DNA of 64,000 nucleotides. It comes from Budorcas taxicolor (Eukaryota; Chordata; Mammalia; Artiodactyla; Bovidae). Below are positions 44,163-56,934 of this stretch, piece after piece. The notes under the pieces are model-generated. The model saw only the letters and a program-made list of their open reading frames with translations. It had not been told where the DNA came from and did not search any database. The DNA lies in assembly GCF_023091745.1 (NCBI RefSeq), contig NC_068910.1:38985272-39049271 (forward strand), given 5' to 3'. A program made the position numbers and the translations under genes. The first letter of the stretch is position 1. Every line of letters begins with the position of its first letter.

Positions 44163-44205
44163 AAAAACAAACCAACAACAATAACAAAAACAAACAAACA
44201 AAACT
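44163..44205. repeat. (AAAC)n-type low-complexity run
   Basis: Repeated AAAC/AACA units without a clear adjoining retroposon. Confidence 0.8.
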
Positions 44206-45059
44206 GTCACTGTATAAAGGTATTAAGAGACCAAAGTTTAAACTCATGGAATCCAAAAGAGAACAGAAGAAAGACCAAGAAAAATTGCCAAAACCCTGTG
44301 CGTGACCGCAAGGAACCTTCTGGTGGATTGCTTAGCTAACTGGACGTGCCCAGGAGGCTGCCTGAGCAGAATGTCCTGAGCCAGCTGGGGAGGAGGGCGG
44401 GCTTGCCTGGAGGTTCTTCCTGAGGAATCTCCAGCTAGCCTGCCCTGCCCTGCTCGGCACAGCGACGCCTCCCTCACCCCCGCCCTGACCTTTCTCCCCT
44501 CCTCTGTAATCCTGGGCTTCCTCCACCCAGCAGCCTGGATACCCAGGGCCCAGCGGTGCCTCTCTGACTGATGGGCTCTGCTATCTCAAGGCCCCAGTGC
44601 AGGCCCAGCATCCCTTCACCTGAGGGTCCACAGTGACATAGAACGGTGGCTCTGCAGCTGGCCTTGCCTAGGGATTTCATCAGAAATGGGTGCGGTCCTC
44701 GCTCTGGCGAGGGCCCGGCTCTGTTACACTGTATCATCCAAGAACAACTATTAACCAAGTCTGGGAAGGGTGAGTGGTCATTCCAGCCCAGCTGAAGATT
44801 ATATAACAGGGCCCGTCTGGGTGATGTCGGCTGAGACGAGAGCAGACTGGGCTCATGCCTGTACTCGGGGCCGGCCTGGGCACTCTTCACGTGGCTCCAC
44901 CAGGAAGAGAGAAATCCTGGCGTCTGAAATCTGGGAAAGGAAGAACTCACTCACGTGGGATCGAGTGCTACACCTGGAGTCAGCATCTCAGACGACAGAC
45001 CAGCTCTGTGACCTTGGGCTGCTGACACCGACCTACAATACTTTTGCATCGTACTTTCC

Positions 45060-45210
45060 AGTTGACAGACACATTCTCACAGCCATTTGATTCTCATATT
45101 AACCCTGTGAAGCAGCTTCAAAAAAAGGGAAGCAGAGACCCAGGTTGGTTGGCTGACTCGCCCAGCTTGCCGCCCTGTGAATACTCTGGGCATCTGGGCT
45201 TCAGTTCCTG
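45060..45210 (+). repeat. MIR SINE relic
   Basis: The phrases 'ttctcatattaaccctgtga', 'ggaagcagagacccaggttg' and 'gctgactcgcccagcttgcc' follow sense MIR. Confidence 0.55.
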
Positions 45211-45309
45211 ACTCCAGGACACAGCTCCTGCCCATTGACACACTGACAACTTGGGGCTGCTGCAGAAACCAACCTCTGACATACCGGGACCTGGATCCTT
45301 GAACTAGGG

Positions 45310-45530
45310 TCTGGCATCCCTCATAGCTCAGTTGGTAAAGAACCTGCCTGCAATGCAGGAGACCTGGGTTCGATTCCTAGGTTGGGAAGATCCCCTGGAG
45401 GAGGAAATAGCAACCCACTCCAGTATTCTTGCCTACAGAAACCCAGGGATAGAGGAGCCTGGCAGGCTACAGTCCATGGGGTCCCAACAGTTGGACATGA
45501 CTTAGCGACTAAACCACCACCAACAAATTC
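45310..45530 (+). mobile_element. Bov-tA SINE
   Basis: The head 'catccctcatagctcagttg' and B box 'gggttcgattcctaggttgg' precede a full body ending 'gttggacatgacttagcgac'. Confidence 0.92.
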
Positions 45531-45540
45531 CAGGTGTGGG

Positions 45541-45950
45541 ATCCTTTTTTTTTTTTTTAATTTAAGAGATTTTACTTTTTTACAGAAGTTTTAGGTTTAC
45601 AGAACTGCTGAACAAAAAGTCCTGAGTTCTCATGTGCCCCCTTCTCCCTACCTTGCCTGCCAGTTCCCATCTTAGTAACTTTTGTTTACTATGGTGTAGT
45701 TACAATTGGTAACCTAATATACAGTAATTATTAACTAAAGATGGTATTTTACACCAGGGTTTGTGCTTGTGTTGTGCTCTGTCTATTCATCACTACCACC
45801 CCCAACCGCTGATTTTTTTTTTTACCTTTGGGATTCACTGTTTTAGGTTTGTTTTTTTTTTTTTTTGTCTTTTTAAATGTATCACAGATACTATAAGTGG
45901 CAATTTTGGAATCATTGAGCATCACGATCATTATCATTGTTTTTCACCCA
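45541..45950 (-). mobile_element. Old L1M-like 3' end
   Basis: A T run at the left, then 'acagaagttttaggtttaca' and 'acagtaattattaactaaag', follow reversed L1M 3' ends. The right part contains two more T-rich runs and is less certain. Confidence 0.6.
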
Positions 45951-46048
45951 AAGTAACAAATTCTGGGTTTTGTTTGTTTTCTCTTATCTTAGGAAAGAGC
46001 TCTGAAGATTATTTTCTTCCTCTTTAATGCAAATAATCACCTTAACTT

Positions 46049-46405
46049 GGGCTTCCTAGGTTGTGCTGCTGCTGCTGCTGCTAAGTCGCGTCAGTCGTGT
46101 CCAACTCTTAGCGACCCCATGGACTGTAGCCCACCAGGCTGCTCCATCATGGGGTTCTCCAGGCAAGAGTACTGGAGTGGGGTGCCATTGCCTTCTCCGC
46201 CTAGGCTGTGCAGTGGTAAAGAATTCACCTGCCAATGCAGGAGACTCAGGTTCTATCCCTTGGTCAGGAAGATCCCCTGGAGAAGGGAATGGCAACCCAC
46301 TGTAGTATTCCTGCCTGGGGAATCCCATGGACAGAGGAGCTTTGTGGGCTGCAGTCCGTGGGGGTCGCAAAGAATAGGACACAACTGAGTGCGCGCACAC
46401 ACAAT
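46049..46405 (+). mobile_element. Bov-tA SINE split by a nested BOV-A2
   Basis: The head begins 'tgggcttcctaggttg' (46048-46063), is interrupted at 46066-46199, and resumes 'ctgtgcagtggtaaagaatt', with the B-box region and body ending 'aggacacaactgagtgcgcg' and a CA tail. Confidence 0.9.
46066..46199 (-). mobile_element. Nested BOV-A2 monomer
   Basis: Reversed BovA starting with (CTG)n and ending 'ggtgccattgccttctccg'. It is flanked by CCTAGGTTGTG (46055-46065) and CCTAGGCTGTG (46200-46210), a target duplication differing at one base. Confidence 0.9.
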
Positions 46406-46809
46406 CACCTTCCCTCACAAGAGAGGCAAATGTTTAAGGTTTATTGAGTGTAATATATTCCTGCTGTAGAAAAGTTAAGGGTTATCTTCAGTCGTCCTCC
46501 TCCACCCTCTTCCAGGCATTTTCTGGGGGTTTGGATACATGAAGCCAGGAGTCTGTTTCCAGGCTGCCCCTCCCCCGCTTTGGTTCACTCCAGCCATCCC
46601 CAGGCACACTGGGAAATCCAGTCTTTCATCTTGCTTGGTAAGATAAGGTGCAGTGCCTCTGACATTTGCTTTGAAAGGACCATCTCTGCTCTCCTGAATC
46701 TTCCCCAAGGGGATTCTGAAGGGTGGAGGGGACTCTGCGGCTTACAGGTCCATTTTCCTGGGACCCATCTTCTGGCCAGTGATTCTGTCTTTTATCCTCA
46801 TGACCCCAC

Positions 46810-46824
46810 CAAAAAAAAAAAAAA
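46810..46824. repeat. Poly(A) run
   Basis: A run of about 15 A follows CCACC. A second A run of similar length lies near 46998-47010. Neither has a clear element body. Confidence 0.75.
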
Positions 46825-47060
46825 ACTTGCAATTCTCTAGTCTGGCTGTGAAAGAATAACGGATTTAGCCATAAATGCTATGTTGTTTACATGGTAAACA
46901 AAACTCTACCATCAGTGGACTTTCTCTGAGGAGGTAACTGATGATCTCAGCTGTCTTTCTTAGAACTGCCTCTTCAGTTGAACCTGGGAAGAGGGAGAAA
47001 AAAAAAAAAACACTTCTCAGAATGATTAGCATTTGCATCATACAATCCAACTTCCTCTCC

Positions 47061-47062
47061 TC

Positions 47063-47095
<33 letters not shown>
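47061..47095. repeat. (CT)n(CA)n microsatellite
   Basis: About six CT units are followed by about twelve CA units. It is likely polymorphic. Confidence 0.9.
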
Positions 47096-50000
47096 CCTCC
47101 CTCTTTCCAGTCAAGAACGTTTCAAGAGGTCAGTGCCGCCCCCGTGTCTAAAACTTCAGTGTTTGCTTTGCAGGGACTTTTCCAACTTTACCTAGAAAAG
47201 AACTAACCAGAACCTTAGCACTTGTGGTCAGCCTGCTTCCGGCTGTGGCTTGAGTCGGTTTGTCTGCTCTGACAGAGGAAGTGCTTGCTGTGACGGGAAC
47301 CGCACTGGCTGGATTGTAGGACTGGGGCAGACAGTGCCTAAGGACATTGGTATGTGAGGTGCCAGCAGCAAGGAGGGCGAGCGAAGCACAGAGGGGCTCC
47401 CAGACCCAGGGCGACAGATGCGGCCGACAGACAGGCGGTGCAGCCACCAGCCCTCGCCCAGCCCCACCCTCCTGACCACACACACCCGCCAAGATGAGTT
47501 CATGTATAAACAACATGTCTTCGCTGGAGATGACTTTCTCAAAAGTTCAGTAGAAGCTGGGCCCCTGAGACATGTTTTTGACCTGGAATAGACGTGAAGG
47601 TGGGATTTTTGCAAGCGTTCAGAGACCTTCAGAGTCTGGCTGGCTAGAGAGGCAGGGGTGCGCACTTCACAGGAGTCAGAGTGCTCTAACCAGCTCAGCG
47701 TTTGGTGTGAAAGGCTGAGCTAGATTGAAGTCACTTCTCTCTCTGCTCCTCTGCTAAGGCTGGAACAGTCTTAGGATTTTTCCTGTAGATTCGGATCTCA
47801 GTGTGGCCAGGTCGTGCTGGTGAGGAGCCTTCACACTGCACTGGAATTTATCCTACCGCACAGGATGTAAAACCCAGTGGAAATGGAGAGCACAGTTTGG
47901 CCAGAATAGCTAATTTTAACTCGTTGGTAATTTGAGATTTGACTTAACGGCCAGGATGATTATTTAAGTAAAATACTGGCTACACCGAGGATCTCAAATT
48001 TTTGGTACACACCCATGTCAGGGCAAAAGAGCTAATGACACCCACTGGCCAGAGCACTCAGGTTCCCTTGTTTGGGGTTTTGGTGGGGCCCCCAACTCTG
48101 CTTCTTACTGTTAGATGTAAATGTTAGAGGGCTACAAGGGAGAAACTTGAAGGTGGTCACCGGGGAGTATCTAGACCAGGAAATCCTGTCCCTCTGTTTG
48201 CACTGAAGACTCTCATGAGATGGAGAATGAAGACTTATCACTAGGATCCAGGGACAGGGTCCAAAGAGACCTGTAGAAAGGATGACGTTTCTATAAAATC
48301 ATGGGATTTTACCTTTAAATCTGATTCATGTTCTGCTCCAGGGCATATTGTGAGGCCAATATATTTTCAATCGTTAACTGTTGACTAAGATGGACATTCA
48401 AATGAGATGCGTTTTTTCTGTCCATGGCTTTGCGTAGCCCTCAGACGGGGTCTTCATCCCCAGGAGTACAGGGAACCAATGTATAGAAGCACAGAGAAAG
48501 CGAAAGCAAACAGCATCAGAGTGCATCTGTTGACCCTTGAGGGGAGGAGCACAGATGCCAGCAGCAGCCACCTTAGGGCCAGTGGAGCCCGTTCACCGGT
48601 CCAGCAGACACTGGGCACTGAGCACTTGGAGCTGAGACTGCAGTGGGGTCCGTGGAAGTGCGGAGCCATGCCCTGCAGCCACACTACCGCCCCCTGGGGA
48701 TATAGGGACCTTGCCATCCTGTCTCTAGACCCTCAGCACTCAGCCCTGTGCCAGGCACAGAAATTATCAATGGTCTTTTCAGTAATCAGTTGTTGGATGG
48801 GGACTGTGTATTTTGCATTTGTCAGAGGCCTTTCTGAAACCGTTGCTTAGGAGTCAAGGGATCACATCATACACCCCATGGAAGAAGGTATGAATCCACT
48901 GTGAACAAAGTCTCTTTTCCATCTATAGTTGTTGGGTCACTTGCTCTTTAAGAAGAAACTGTTCTTTAAGGTATGTGCAGACTTTGCATCAATTTTCTGT
49001 ATTCTTTTGAAGACCTGTTTAATGTGGATTTTGTTTGGAAAGCTGTTTTCTATTTTTGTGGAGGATTCGCTAAGCCAATGCACATGAAAGATCTGAGAGC
49101 CAGGTTTGAGGTGAATCCTCTGGCCATTTTCAGCAGTTCCTCTGTATGTCAGGCACTGGTGACTGCTCACCTTCGCCCCAGCGCCTCACCAGGCAGGGGC
49201 TCCTGGTCACTTTCTGCCCTTCCTCACCACCTGCTGTCCCTGCTGCCTCCCTGCCTTACCAGTCCAGCTGGCCAGCCAGCATCACACATGGGCCCACCAA
49301 AGTCTGTCTGCTCTCCTCCCCAGCTAAGACCACTCTGGTTTTCCAGGCTGTGCGCAACCGCCTGCTGAGTAGCCCTCGTGGTGACCCCTTGTGTGGCCAA
49401 ATACAAACCTTCCCCGAGACCCAGACCTTCCAGGAAGAGGACACCAGCCACTCACAGCCCCCACAGTCACGTCCGATGTTGACCTGACTCTCACTCCCTT
49501 GACACAGCCTAGCTGCTTTCTTCAGTTCTGCTTTTTAACAGAAACAGCCACTCTCCTTAACTAAACTGCAAGCACTCTGTTGGGTGGAACCCTGGCTCAT
49601 ACTTAGGTTTCAAAGCCATGACCACCTTAACAACATCTAGGAGGTAGGGACCAAGTGCGGGGGCTTCGCTGCTGGGTCGCCAACACCAAGTATGTAAAGA
49701 CTCCTGAAGCAGTTGCATTTCTTAAAATGTTTTCTTCCGAGAGTGCTTATGCTTTTGAGTTGAATCCAAAGAACTAGCAAATATTTCCTTCCAGATATAC
49801 TCAGCAATAGCAGCTTACAGTTTGTAAACACCAGGTCATTCTCAGGGTCTCCTGTGAAATACAGGGATTTCCTTCTTCCCCACCCTCTACCAGTCACCCT
49901 CTCTTCTGGGGCTGGTTCTGCGCTACCATCTTGCAACACCCTCCCAACAGGATGTCTGTGGTATCCCCATGGATGGTGTGTCTATGTGCTCTTCAGAGTC

Positions 50001-51243
50001 TGACGGTTTCAGTGGGACTTTGTGTCTTTCCTCTTTACCTTGCTTCCTCGGGAGTCAGTGTGCAGACACGTGGAGTCATCCCTTCAGAAGTCCGGCCTCG
50101 GGTGCTTGGCCGGTCCCCAGCAGTTGTGCTTATGGTCCACCAGCCTGGCCCACCCATCTCTCCTCCTGTCACGGGGCTTGAGCCGTCTATGAGCATCAGT
50201 AACGCCCAGACCCCTGTCCCCTCCATGCGCCGTCTCCTGATCAGTCGGGCCATTCCTCCCTGAGAGGGACAGAGGGGGAAGGTGTGGTGATGACTTGGGG
50301 TGGTGAGTGTCATCAGTGACAGCTGACCATATGCCTTTCAGCATCGCTACTGTGCTGAAGCGTTTTCAGATGTCTGCTCTCCTCTTCTTCGCTGTAGACA
50401 CACAGCAGGGAACCGATGCAGCCATGGCAACAGTCCAGAGTTCTAGGCTGGTCATCCTCAAGATGGAATGTATTTGTCAAATGCTGTTTTGCCTACTGCT
50501 CTGTCTGTGGAGGGACGCTGATGAGAGCTAGTGGAGGCTACTGTCAGGGCACACGTGAAGGGAATGTTGGTCAGGGCGTGTGGCACAGGCAGGGAGACAG
50601 TGTCATATTCCTCCTCCCACGGGCATTCTAAACACTTGAGATTCACCGTGTAAGCATTAGTTACCAGGCCACCCAGGAAGCAGTGGATTGACCATTCCTT
50701 GCATCCACGAGTATTTATCCAGGGTCTTCTGTGTTTTAGTCTCTGTACTCAGGTGGCTCCTGGTCTCAGGATGCAGGCAGGCTAGAGGATCCCCCCATGT
50801 CTTAAGCAAATGCTTTGAAGCAGACGGGACACCTGTGCCAGTGTGGTGCCTTCTTTGTGAAACTATCAACTAGTTCTTGTTTGGCGTCTGTATTGCTAGA
50901 TCTGATCAGGTCAAGACATGGTCGTCTCGCTTTTTAATATTTAGACATGTCTTGTGGGATTTTGTTCTTGATTTCGAGTATGTTGATGCCTTGTATTGTG
51001 TATGACAGGTTGGCAAACTCCGGCCTGTAGGTCAAAGTGGGCCCTCTGCCAGCATTTGTCAAGTCTTCTTGGGAAACAGCTACCCCATTCACTTGTGTCT
51101 ATGGCTGTTTGGGGGCTACATGGCGGATTCATTGTGACAGAGTCCATATGGTCCAGAAAGCCAAAGATCCTATCAGAAAATACTACCCGGAAAAAGTCTG
51201 CTGACCTCTGGTGTACACAAAGCACCAATAGCAAATTCTGCAT

Positions 51244-51270
51244 GTGTGTGTTGGGGGGTGGGGGGGGGTG
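51244..51270. repeat. G-rich run
   Basis: TGTGTGTT is followed by runs of six and nine G separated by GTG-type interruptions. Exact length is uncertain in such sequence. Confidence 0.7.
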
Positions 51271-52189
51271 GTCATGATTGTGTTAGAATGTTTATTAGAA
51301 TTTATCCCGATGAGATCAGAATGGCCCAGAAGAAACGTGGTAGCACGTGGATGTGGAAGAAGTAGGTTTTCCTCCCCTTACCTCCGGCTGATGAAGCTTC
51401 TCTGTGGTTCATTCCTACCTTTCTGTACAGCACTCGTCTGTAAAGTTTACTTTTTAGGAGAAGTGGGAGAAAAGCAGATGTGGGCAGAAAGAAGTGAGGT
51501 GGGAGGAAGAGTCTTGTCCATTCTGTTAACCAGCAGTGAGAAATGGTGTTGACAGGTATGAGCAATAGGTATTAAAAGAAAGGGTGGACCTCTGACTTAC
51601 TTGCAGTAATGTCTTTTCACATTAAAATAACAAATATAAATCTTCTCCTTAATGTGTAAATGCAGAACCAATATTCTTGAAGTATTTGTTATGAATTCTA
51701 AGTTGCTCTGTATAGTTGAGTTGAACACATGTTCATCATCACAAATTTCATGTAACCCCCTAAGAGTATCCTTTGGCTCTCTTCAGAGTACATATGTGTT
51801 TTAGTCCTAAAAGTCCAGTTCTCTTCAGACACGGGAGCATTAAAGGGGACATCTGTTTCTCTTTCAAGTTTGTAATTTGATTGCAGTCACCAAGCATTGA
51901 ATCTGCCTGCCCTACCTTTGGGTAATATTGATGAAGGGACCAAAATCTCACTTAGATTAAGGGTCCAGTTTTGTGCTGGTAAATGTTTGGGAAAAGAGGG
52001 GGAACTGATTTGTTGTGTTTGCCACTTTGAATACTAACACCATGGCCATTTCAGGTGACAAGTGTGATGTTACTGAAAGCAGAGTTGTAAAGAGTTACGC
52101 AGTTGGACCCTATTATAGTGTTTCCATCATACAGACATGATAGAGGTGAACAACCTCAAGAGCATGGATAGAAATAAAATGTGGGAAAT

Positions 52190-52205
52190 GAAAAAAAAAA
52201 AAAAA
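52190..52205. repeat. Poly(A) run
   Basis: A run of about 15 A follows GAAATG, with no recognisable retroposon before it. Confidence 0.75.
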
Positions 52206-52295
52206 GAGTGGAGATGATGAGGGGAGGAGACTGAATGGGTCTTTCTTACACCAACCGAAAACACAGGCCAGCCATTTCAGGCGTGGAGGAGCAGG

Positions 52296-52329
52296 AGGCA
52301 AGAGGTGAGGGGAGGCAAGAAGTGAGGGG
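52296..52329. repeat. 17-bp tandem duplication
   Basis: AGGCAAGAGGTGAGGGG is followed directly by AGGCAAGAAGTGAGGGG, differing at one base. Confidence 0.9.
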
Positions 52330-52529
52330 TGGTGGTCGTTAAGTTCACAAAGAGGGCAACTGAACCCACTCTCCGTTTGCAGCCTCTTGACAGTGGTCTA
52401 CCAAAAGCACACCCATACACGTTGCTGGTAAATCCCACAACACTCGGATCTTAAAATCCACTTACTTCTAGAGTGTTTGTTTGCAAATGATTTTGGAGTT
52501 TAAGTTGGGGAAGAGGTACAGAATCCCTG

Positions 52530-52630
52530 AGGATGGATGGTGGTGAGGGTCGCACAGCAGAGTGGATGCTCTTAATGCACTGAACTGTACACCTCAAAGT
52601 GACTACCGTGGTAAGTTGTATTCTGTATAC
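52530..52630 (+). mobile_element. Old L1M 3' UTR piece
   Basis: The phrases 'ggatggtggtgagggtcgca' and 'cactgaactgtacacctcaa' are the familiar end of L1M elements. It lies about 340 bases before exon 11. Confidence 0.65.
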
Positions 52631-52973
52631 GGGACCACAGTTTTAAGACTCAGATCTCCTTGGCTCTGTAATTTGCAGAGATCACAGATGGAACGGCAGT
52701 GTTCGTATTCGGAGTAGAGGAACTTTGGAAACCCACTTTGACCCATGTGTAATTTTACAGTGATTTCTTCTAGGAATTAAGAGAGTTTCCTTACACTCAA
52801 TTACAAAGATATTTACTGAATTTTTTTTTTAAAACACAGTGCAGTACATGAGTTCTGTAGCAGGCAGAGACAGCCCGACGAGCGATGCTGCCAAGACAGG
52901 ATGGCATGGGAAGAGTGCCTCTGTGGTCTTTGCTGGTAGAAGTGACGCCCTCTTTTTTCCGTCTGGGTTCTAG

Positions 52974-53135
52974 GAAAGAAACCTAGACTGGTTCCCGAGG
53001 ATGAGAGCCATGTCCCTGGTCAGCAGCGATTCGGAAGGAGAACAGAATGAGCTGAGGAACCTGCAGGAGAAGCTGGAGTCCACCATGAAGCTTGTCACCA
53101 ACCTCTCTGGACAGCTGTCAGAATTAAAAGATCAG
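52974..53135 (+). CDS. ITPR1: ITPR1 window exon 11 (C-terminal coiled coil)
   Basis: These 162 nt encode w507-w560, phase 0 at both ends. ERNLDWFPRMRAMSLVSSDS is followed by a coiled coil from about w528 to w560 (EQNELRNLQEKLESTMKLVT then NLSGQLSELKDQ), with leucines at heptad spacing. The four tails of the tetramer bundle here, and the tail reaches back to the ligand-binding domains. Several partner proteins bind this region in type 1. The acceptor TTCTAG ends at 52973 and the donor GTAAAG begins at 53136. Skipping it would be in frame and would remove the coiled coil. Confidence 0.98.
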
Positions 53136-56100
53136 GTAAAGAAAAGAACCCTACCTGCCTACACACATACACACACCACTACGATACACACCAGATTCGG
53201 TGAGGGGGGAAAAAAACAGTAGTGCTCATGTTATAATGCTGACGTTTGTCATCTGGACGAAAAAGGAAATGGGTGAGAAGCCCATTCGGTCCATCAGTTT
53301 CCCCTCCGTTCCCCCCTCACTGCCCCTTTGACAGGATAAGCCTGTGACACTACTTTCAGCGCTGCTCAGGACGAGGTTTTAATGTGACAAACCAAACCAG
53401 AAAATGAGAAAATGCAAACTACTTCAGTGAAGCGCTGTCCAGAAAAACACACTGTAAGTCTGTCCCGTCTTCTTCACTGACGGAAGATGGCAAGCTGTTT
53501 CTGGCTTTTCTTTTCAGCCCTCAGAACTATCAGCTCCTCTCCCCAGGTACTTACGTTCAGCATCCAGGGGATAAACCCTAGTCCAGGAAGAGCCCCATCC
53601 TCACTGACTGGCTGCCGTCGTCCAGGCAGCTGCTGGGCGTGGGACAGGGAGCAGTCTGAACGCACCCCTGCCCTCCCCGGGCTTAGCCGTCCACACGCGT
53701 GCTGCTGCGTCCTGCCCCCGTCCCTAAGATAAACGCCTTGCCCCTGTAACTAAGCTGGGGCAAGGGGGCATTCTTTGTGCCCTCTCCTGGCCCCCTTAAA
53801 ACAAGCACTCACAGTCACCAGGTGATGACCTCTGTGCTGGGAGAACCTGGTGCTCAGCCGCATTGATTGGGATCACCCTGCACACCGTGCTTCTTTCAAG
53901 CTTTTTAATCAGTTCCATACGTGAGATGATACATTTTACACAGCAGCAGTTACCAGGCCAGGCTGGCCCGGAGATAAGTGGTAAGGTAGACCCACAGCTG
54001 CTTGATTACTCTGGGGAACATAATAACAAGTATAATAACTAGTGAAGCTCCACCTAGGGTAAACTCTTCTTGGAGGTGGTTTCCATGGCACTTTAAGCAG
54101 TCCTACTTTGCATTATGTTTCTTTGCCAACTAAATTATTCCAAACTGAGCCCCAAGATACTCTCTGGCCTCAAATTCATTTCTTTCACTTGTATTAAGGT
54201 GCAAATAAAAAGATTAATGAGAGGAGAAAGCCTTATTTATGAAGGCTATCTGTGGTGCTGAGCTGGGAAGCCCCCTAAAATGAGTAATAACCTGCATAAG
54301 TAAAACTTATAGAGATATAACTAGTTTCCTTTGCTAATTGTTTTATTGAGTCTTTAACCCTGCTGTGAAACACTTGACAAATGGTCCCCAGAACTACAGT
54401 GATGCACGAGTCTGTCTGCTACGGCTGCTTCTGTTACCCTCCCACCTGCGAGTGAGGCGAGCTCTTTAATGCATGGAGCGATGCTTGAGCTCCCTTCCTC
54501 TCCCTTAGAGCTGTGGCTGTAAGAATCGCCATTAAATCAGGTACTTTAAATTAGATGCCAAAAAGTCATAAGAGAAACTGATCTAATATAGACCTAAATA
54601 AAGGAAGCAATTAGCTTTCTATACAGTGCCATCTGTAAACACATCTGGAGCTATTATTGGGTAGTCTATGGTAGTAAATGCCACACAAGTAGCCTGGCCT
54701 GTCCTCTCAACACTAAGAATCTGGGGTGTTGAATTGCTCCCTGAAGGTGGTTCTGAAGCTGCTTCAGTGATGGACACTTCGCAAAGCAGTGAACTTGGCC
54801 TAAGGAGTGAGTGGAGCTGAGGAATTCACCCAGAATCATAGGTGTACGAGGTACCCAAGACCCCGGAGGGCATTGGACCCCATTCCATCGTTTTGTTTTG
54901 TTGTTGTTGAGATACTAAGATACACAGCAGGCTTTTGGGAAATTTACCCAACTTTACCCGAAAACAGCAGGCAGGAGCTCTTGGTCTTACAGGCTGGGCT
55001 TGAGTTTCCCTTGTTTTGTTTCCTCATTGTACCCTGTTTGCCTTTCATGGTTGACTGTTTCAATTCTTACTCATTTTTTTAAGAGTTAGAGTTTCAGAAG
55101 TCACATCATATATCAATATTTAAACATTACAAAGGATACATTCATTGCCATGTTACGTAACTGATCATAGAGACTTGGCATCAGGATTGTTTCTATGAAG
55201 CCAGAATTTGGCTTGAACAAACTATGTAAAACTATGATTACGTATGAGCTAAGGTTCATTAAGTGACAGCAAAACCAGTGTGGTTTAAACTGCTTGGTTT
55301 CAGCTCTTTTTACGTTTTTGTTTTAAAGTGAGCCGTTGGAACCACCCTTCAGAAAACCTTACCCTTATGAATGAATTTGAAATTGAACTATTTTTTCCTT
55401 GAAGATGTTATAGCCTAAAAAGAAATAGGAAACCAGTAACTTATTCTAAAGTACCTTTTACCAGGATTGATCTGCTTAGGTTTTAAGATGTCCAGAATTA
55501 CAGGAAAAACTCAGCATTACTGCTTTTACTGGGGGAAACTTGGTTCTTACAGAAGGAATTAGTCAACAGTTTCTTTTGACTTAGTAGCAAAGCTTTAAAG
55601 CATTTTTTGGAGAATCAACTTGGTGAAAAGATTCACATTTTGTTAATTTGGTGTCTAACAATCCTAAAGATTTCTTAACCTTTTCTGCATAAGAAGTCAT
55701 GCAGATAGGCAGCGAACTGCTGGTTCTTAAATGGTAATTGTGAGAATTCTTGCTCTCCAAAGGGAAAAAAGTTTTGAATTAAAAAATAAAAAGCCCACAA
55801 ATGATTAATGAACAAGAAACTCTGTGATAAGATATTTTTTAAACCAGCTATGAAAGAATACCATTCAGTAGTAACAGTGCTGGAAAATACAAAAATTGCT
55901 TCATCACTTAGATATTTTTTCAGATCTTCTGGTCCAAAAAAGCAGCATAATGGAGCAAAGATAGTTGAATGTCTTTGGCTTTGATCTTTATTGTTATTGA
56001 CCTCTCTGGTGGTGGTGGTCTTCAAATACCAGTTTGAGAAGAAAAAGTTCTTATCAAGGATACTAGTAAAACCCTGGTTAGTGGCTTTTCCATTACTGCC

Positions 56101-56619
56101 AAGAATTAAAATTACTGTTCTAAGTGTTAATTCATGATGCTGCTCATCTTCAAGTTTCCCCTCCCAAGAGATTCTGAATACAAATGTGATTCTAAAATGT
56201 TATGGAAAACCCCCAAAGAACTTTCTGGCCAATCCAGTAGTTGTTAGGAATACTAGTAGTGCTTGAAATTCTTACCATATTAACATGGTATATTGTTTGG
56301 TGTTTTTCATGCAAGAGGGTCATTATCTTGTTAACTACATAAAGAAGGAAGGAATAACATGATCAGAATAATTCCTCACAGTTGGAAAATGGGATATTAA
56401 ACCTCACCTGAAGGTCGGTGTTCCTTAGCCTGTGTTGGAATCACAGAAGAGGCCGTAGGTAACACCTGCCCTCTAGGATACTTTGATCTATCCAGAAAGA
56501 AGCAGACCTCGAACAATAGGATACAGCAGGAAAAGTACTAGGGCCCATCTGCCAGAATGAAGCCCATCTCATGGGGCAAGCGGGGCCTGGGGTGTCAGAG
56601 GAGTTGAGCTCCTGCAGCT

Positions 56620-56786
56620 TGCTGCTGCTGCTGCTAAGTCACTTCAGTCGTGTCCGACTCTGTGCGACCCCATAGACGGCAGCCCACCAGGCTCCACCAT
56701 CCCAGGGATTCTCCAGGCAAGGACACTGGAGTGGGTTGCCATTTCCTTCTCCAATGCAGGAAAGTGAAAAGTGAAAGTGAAGTCGC
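56620..56786 (-). mobile_element. BOV-A2 SINE (one monomer and linker)
   Basis: It begins with (TGC)5, then 'taagtcacttcagtcgtgtc', and ends in the 'gaaaagtgaaagtgaagtcg' linker. CAGCTTG before and after it may be a short target duplication. Confidence 0.9.
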
Positions 56787-56934
56787 CTACAGCTTGACAA
56801 GGAGGTAACTTCTAAGCTAACAAGGAGGCGCAGCAAGGGGGGCAGCCCTGGAGGGGTGTCAGCATGAGCAACAGCATGAAAGTGCATGGCATGCTCCAGC
56901 AAAGGCACTGTGCCCCGGGCCTTTCACCACTTCT

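Larger units (their letters stand above)
33795..52973 (+). other. Intron 10 of the window (19.2 kb)
   Basis: This is the longest intron. It holds MIRs (33860, 35965, 38205, 40110 and 45060), SINEs (34092, 34965, 35749, 36325, 38626, 41653, 45310 and 46049), a reversed L1M (45541-45950), an L1M end (52530-52630), simple repeats, two inverted repeats (34461 and 43444) and a CpG-dense patch (42486-42670). I see no nameable element in 36610-38200, 38845-40100, 40295-41650, 41890-44155, 44210-45055, 46410-47055 and 47100-52190 apart from small homopolymer and G-rich runs. Open frames there (36937, 37368, 42486 and 48407) match no protein I know. Confidence 0.75.

Noticed and set aside
47228..47665. 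145-codon frame on the - strand
   Set aside because: GC-rich intron with competing frames and no similarity, so no support for a gene.
33795..52973. A nested noncoding gene like human EGOT
   Set aside because: EGOT is known to lie in an ITPR1 intron in human, but I recall it well upstream of the gene end, and I cannot recognise its sequence here.
55675..56025. 116-codon - strand frame (MKTTTTREVN...)
   Set aside because: Phe-rich end arises from A/T-rich intron. No family recognised and no promoter or poly(A) context.
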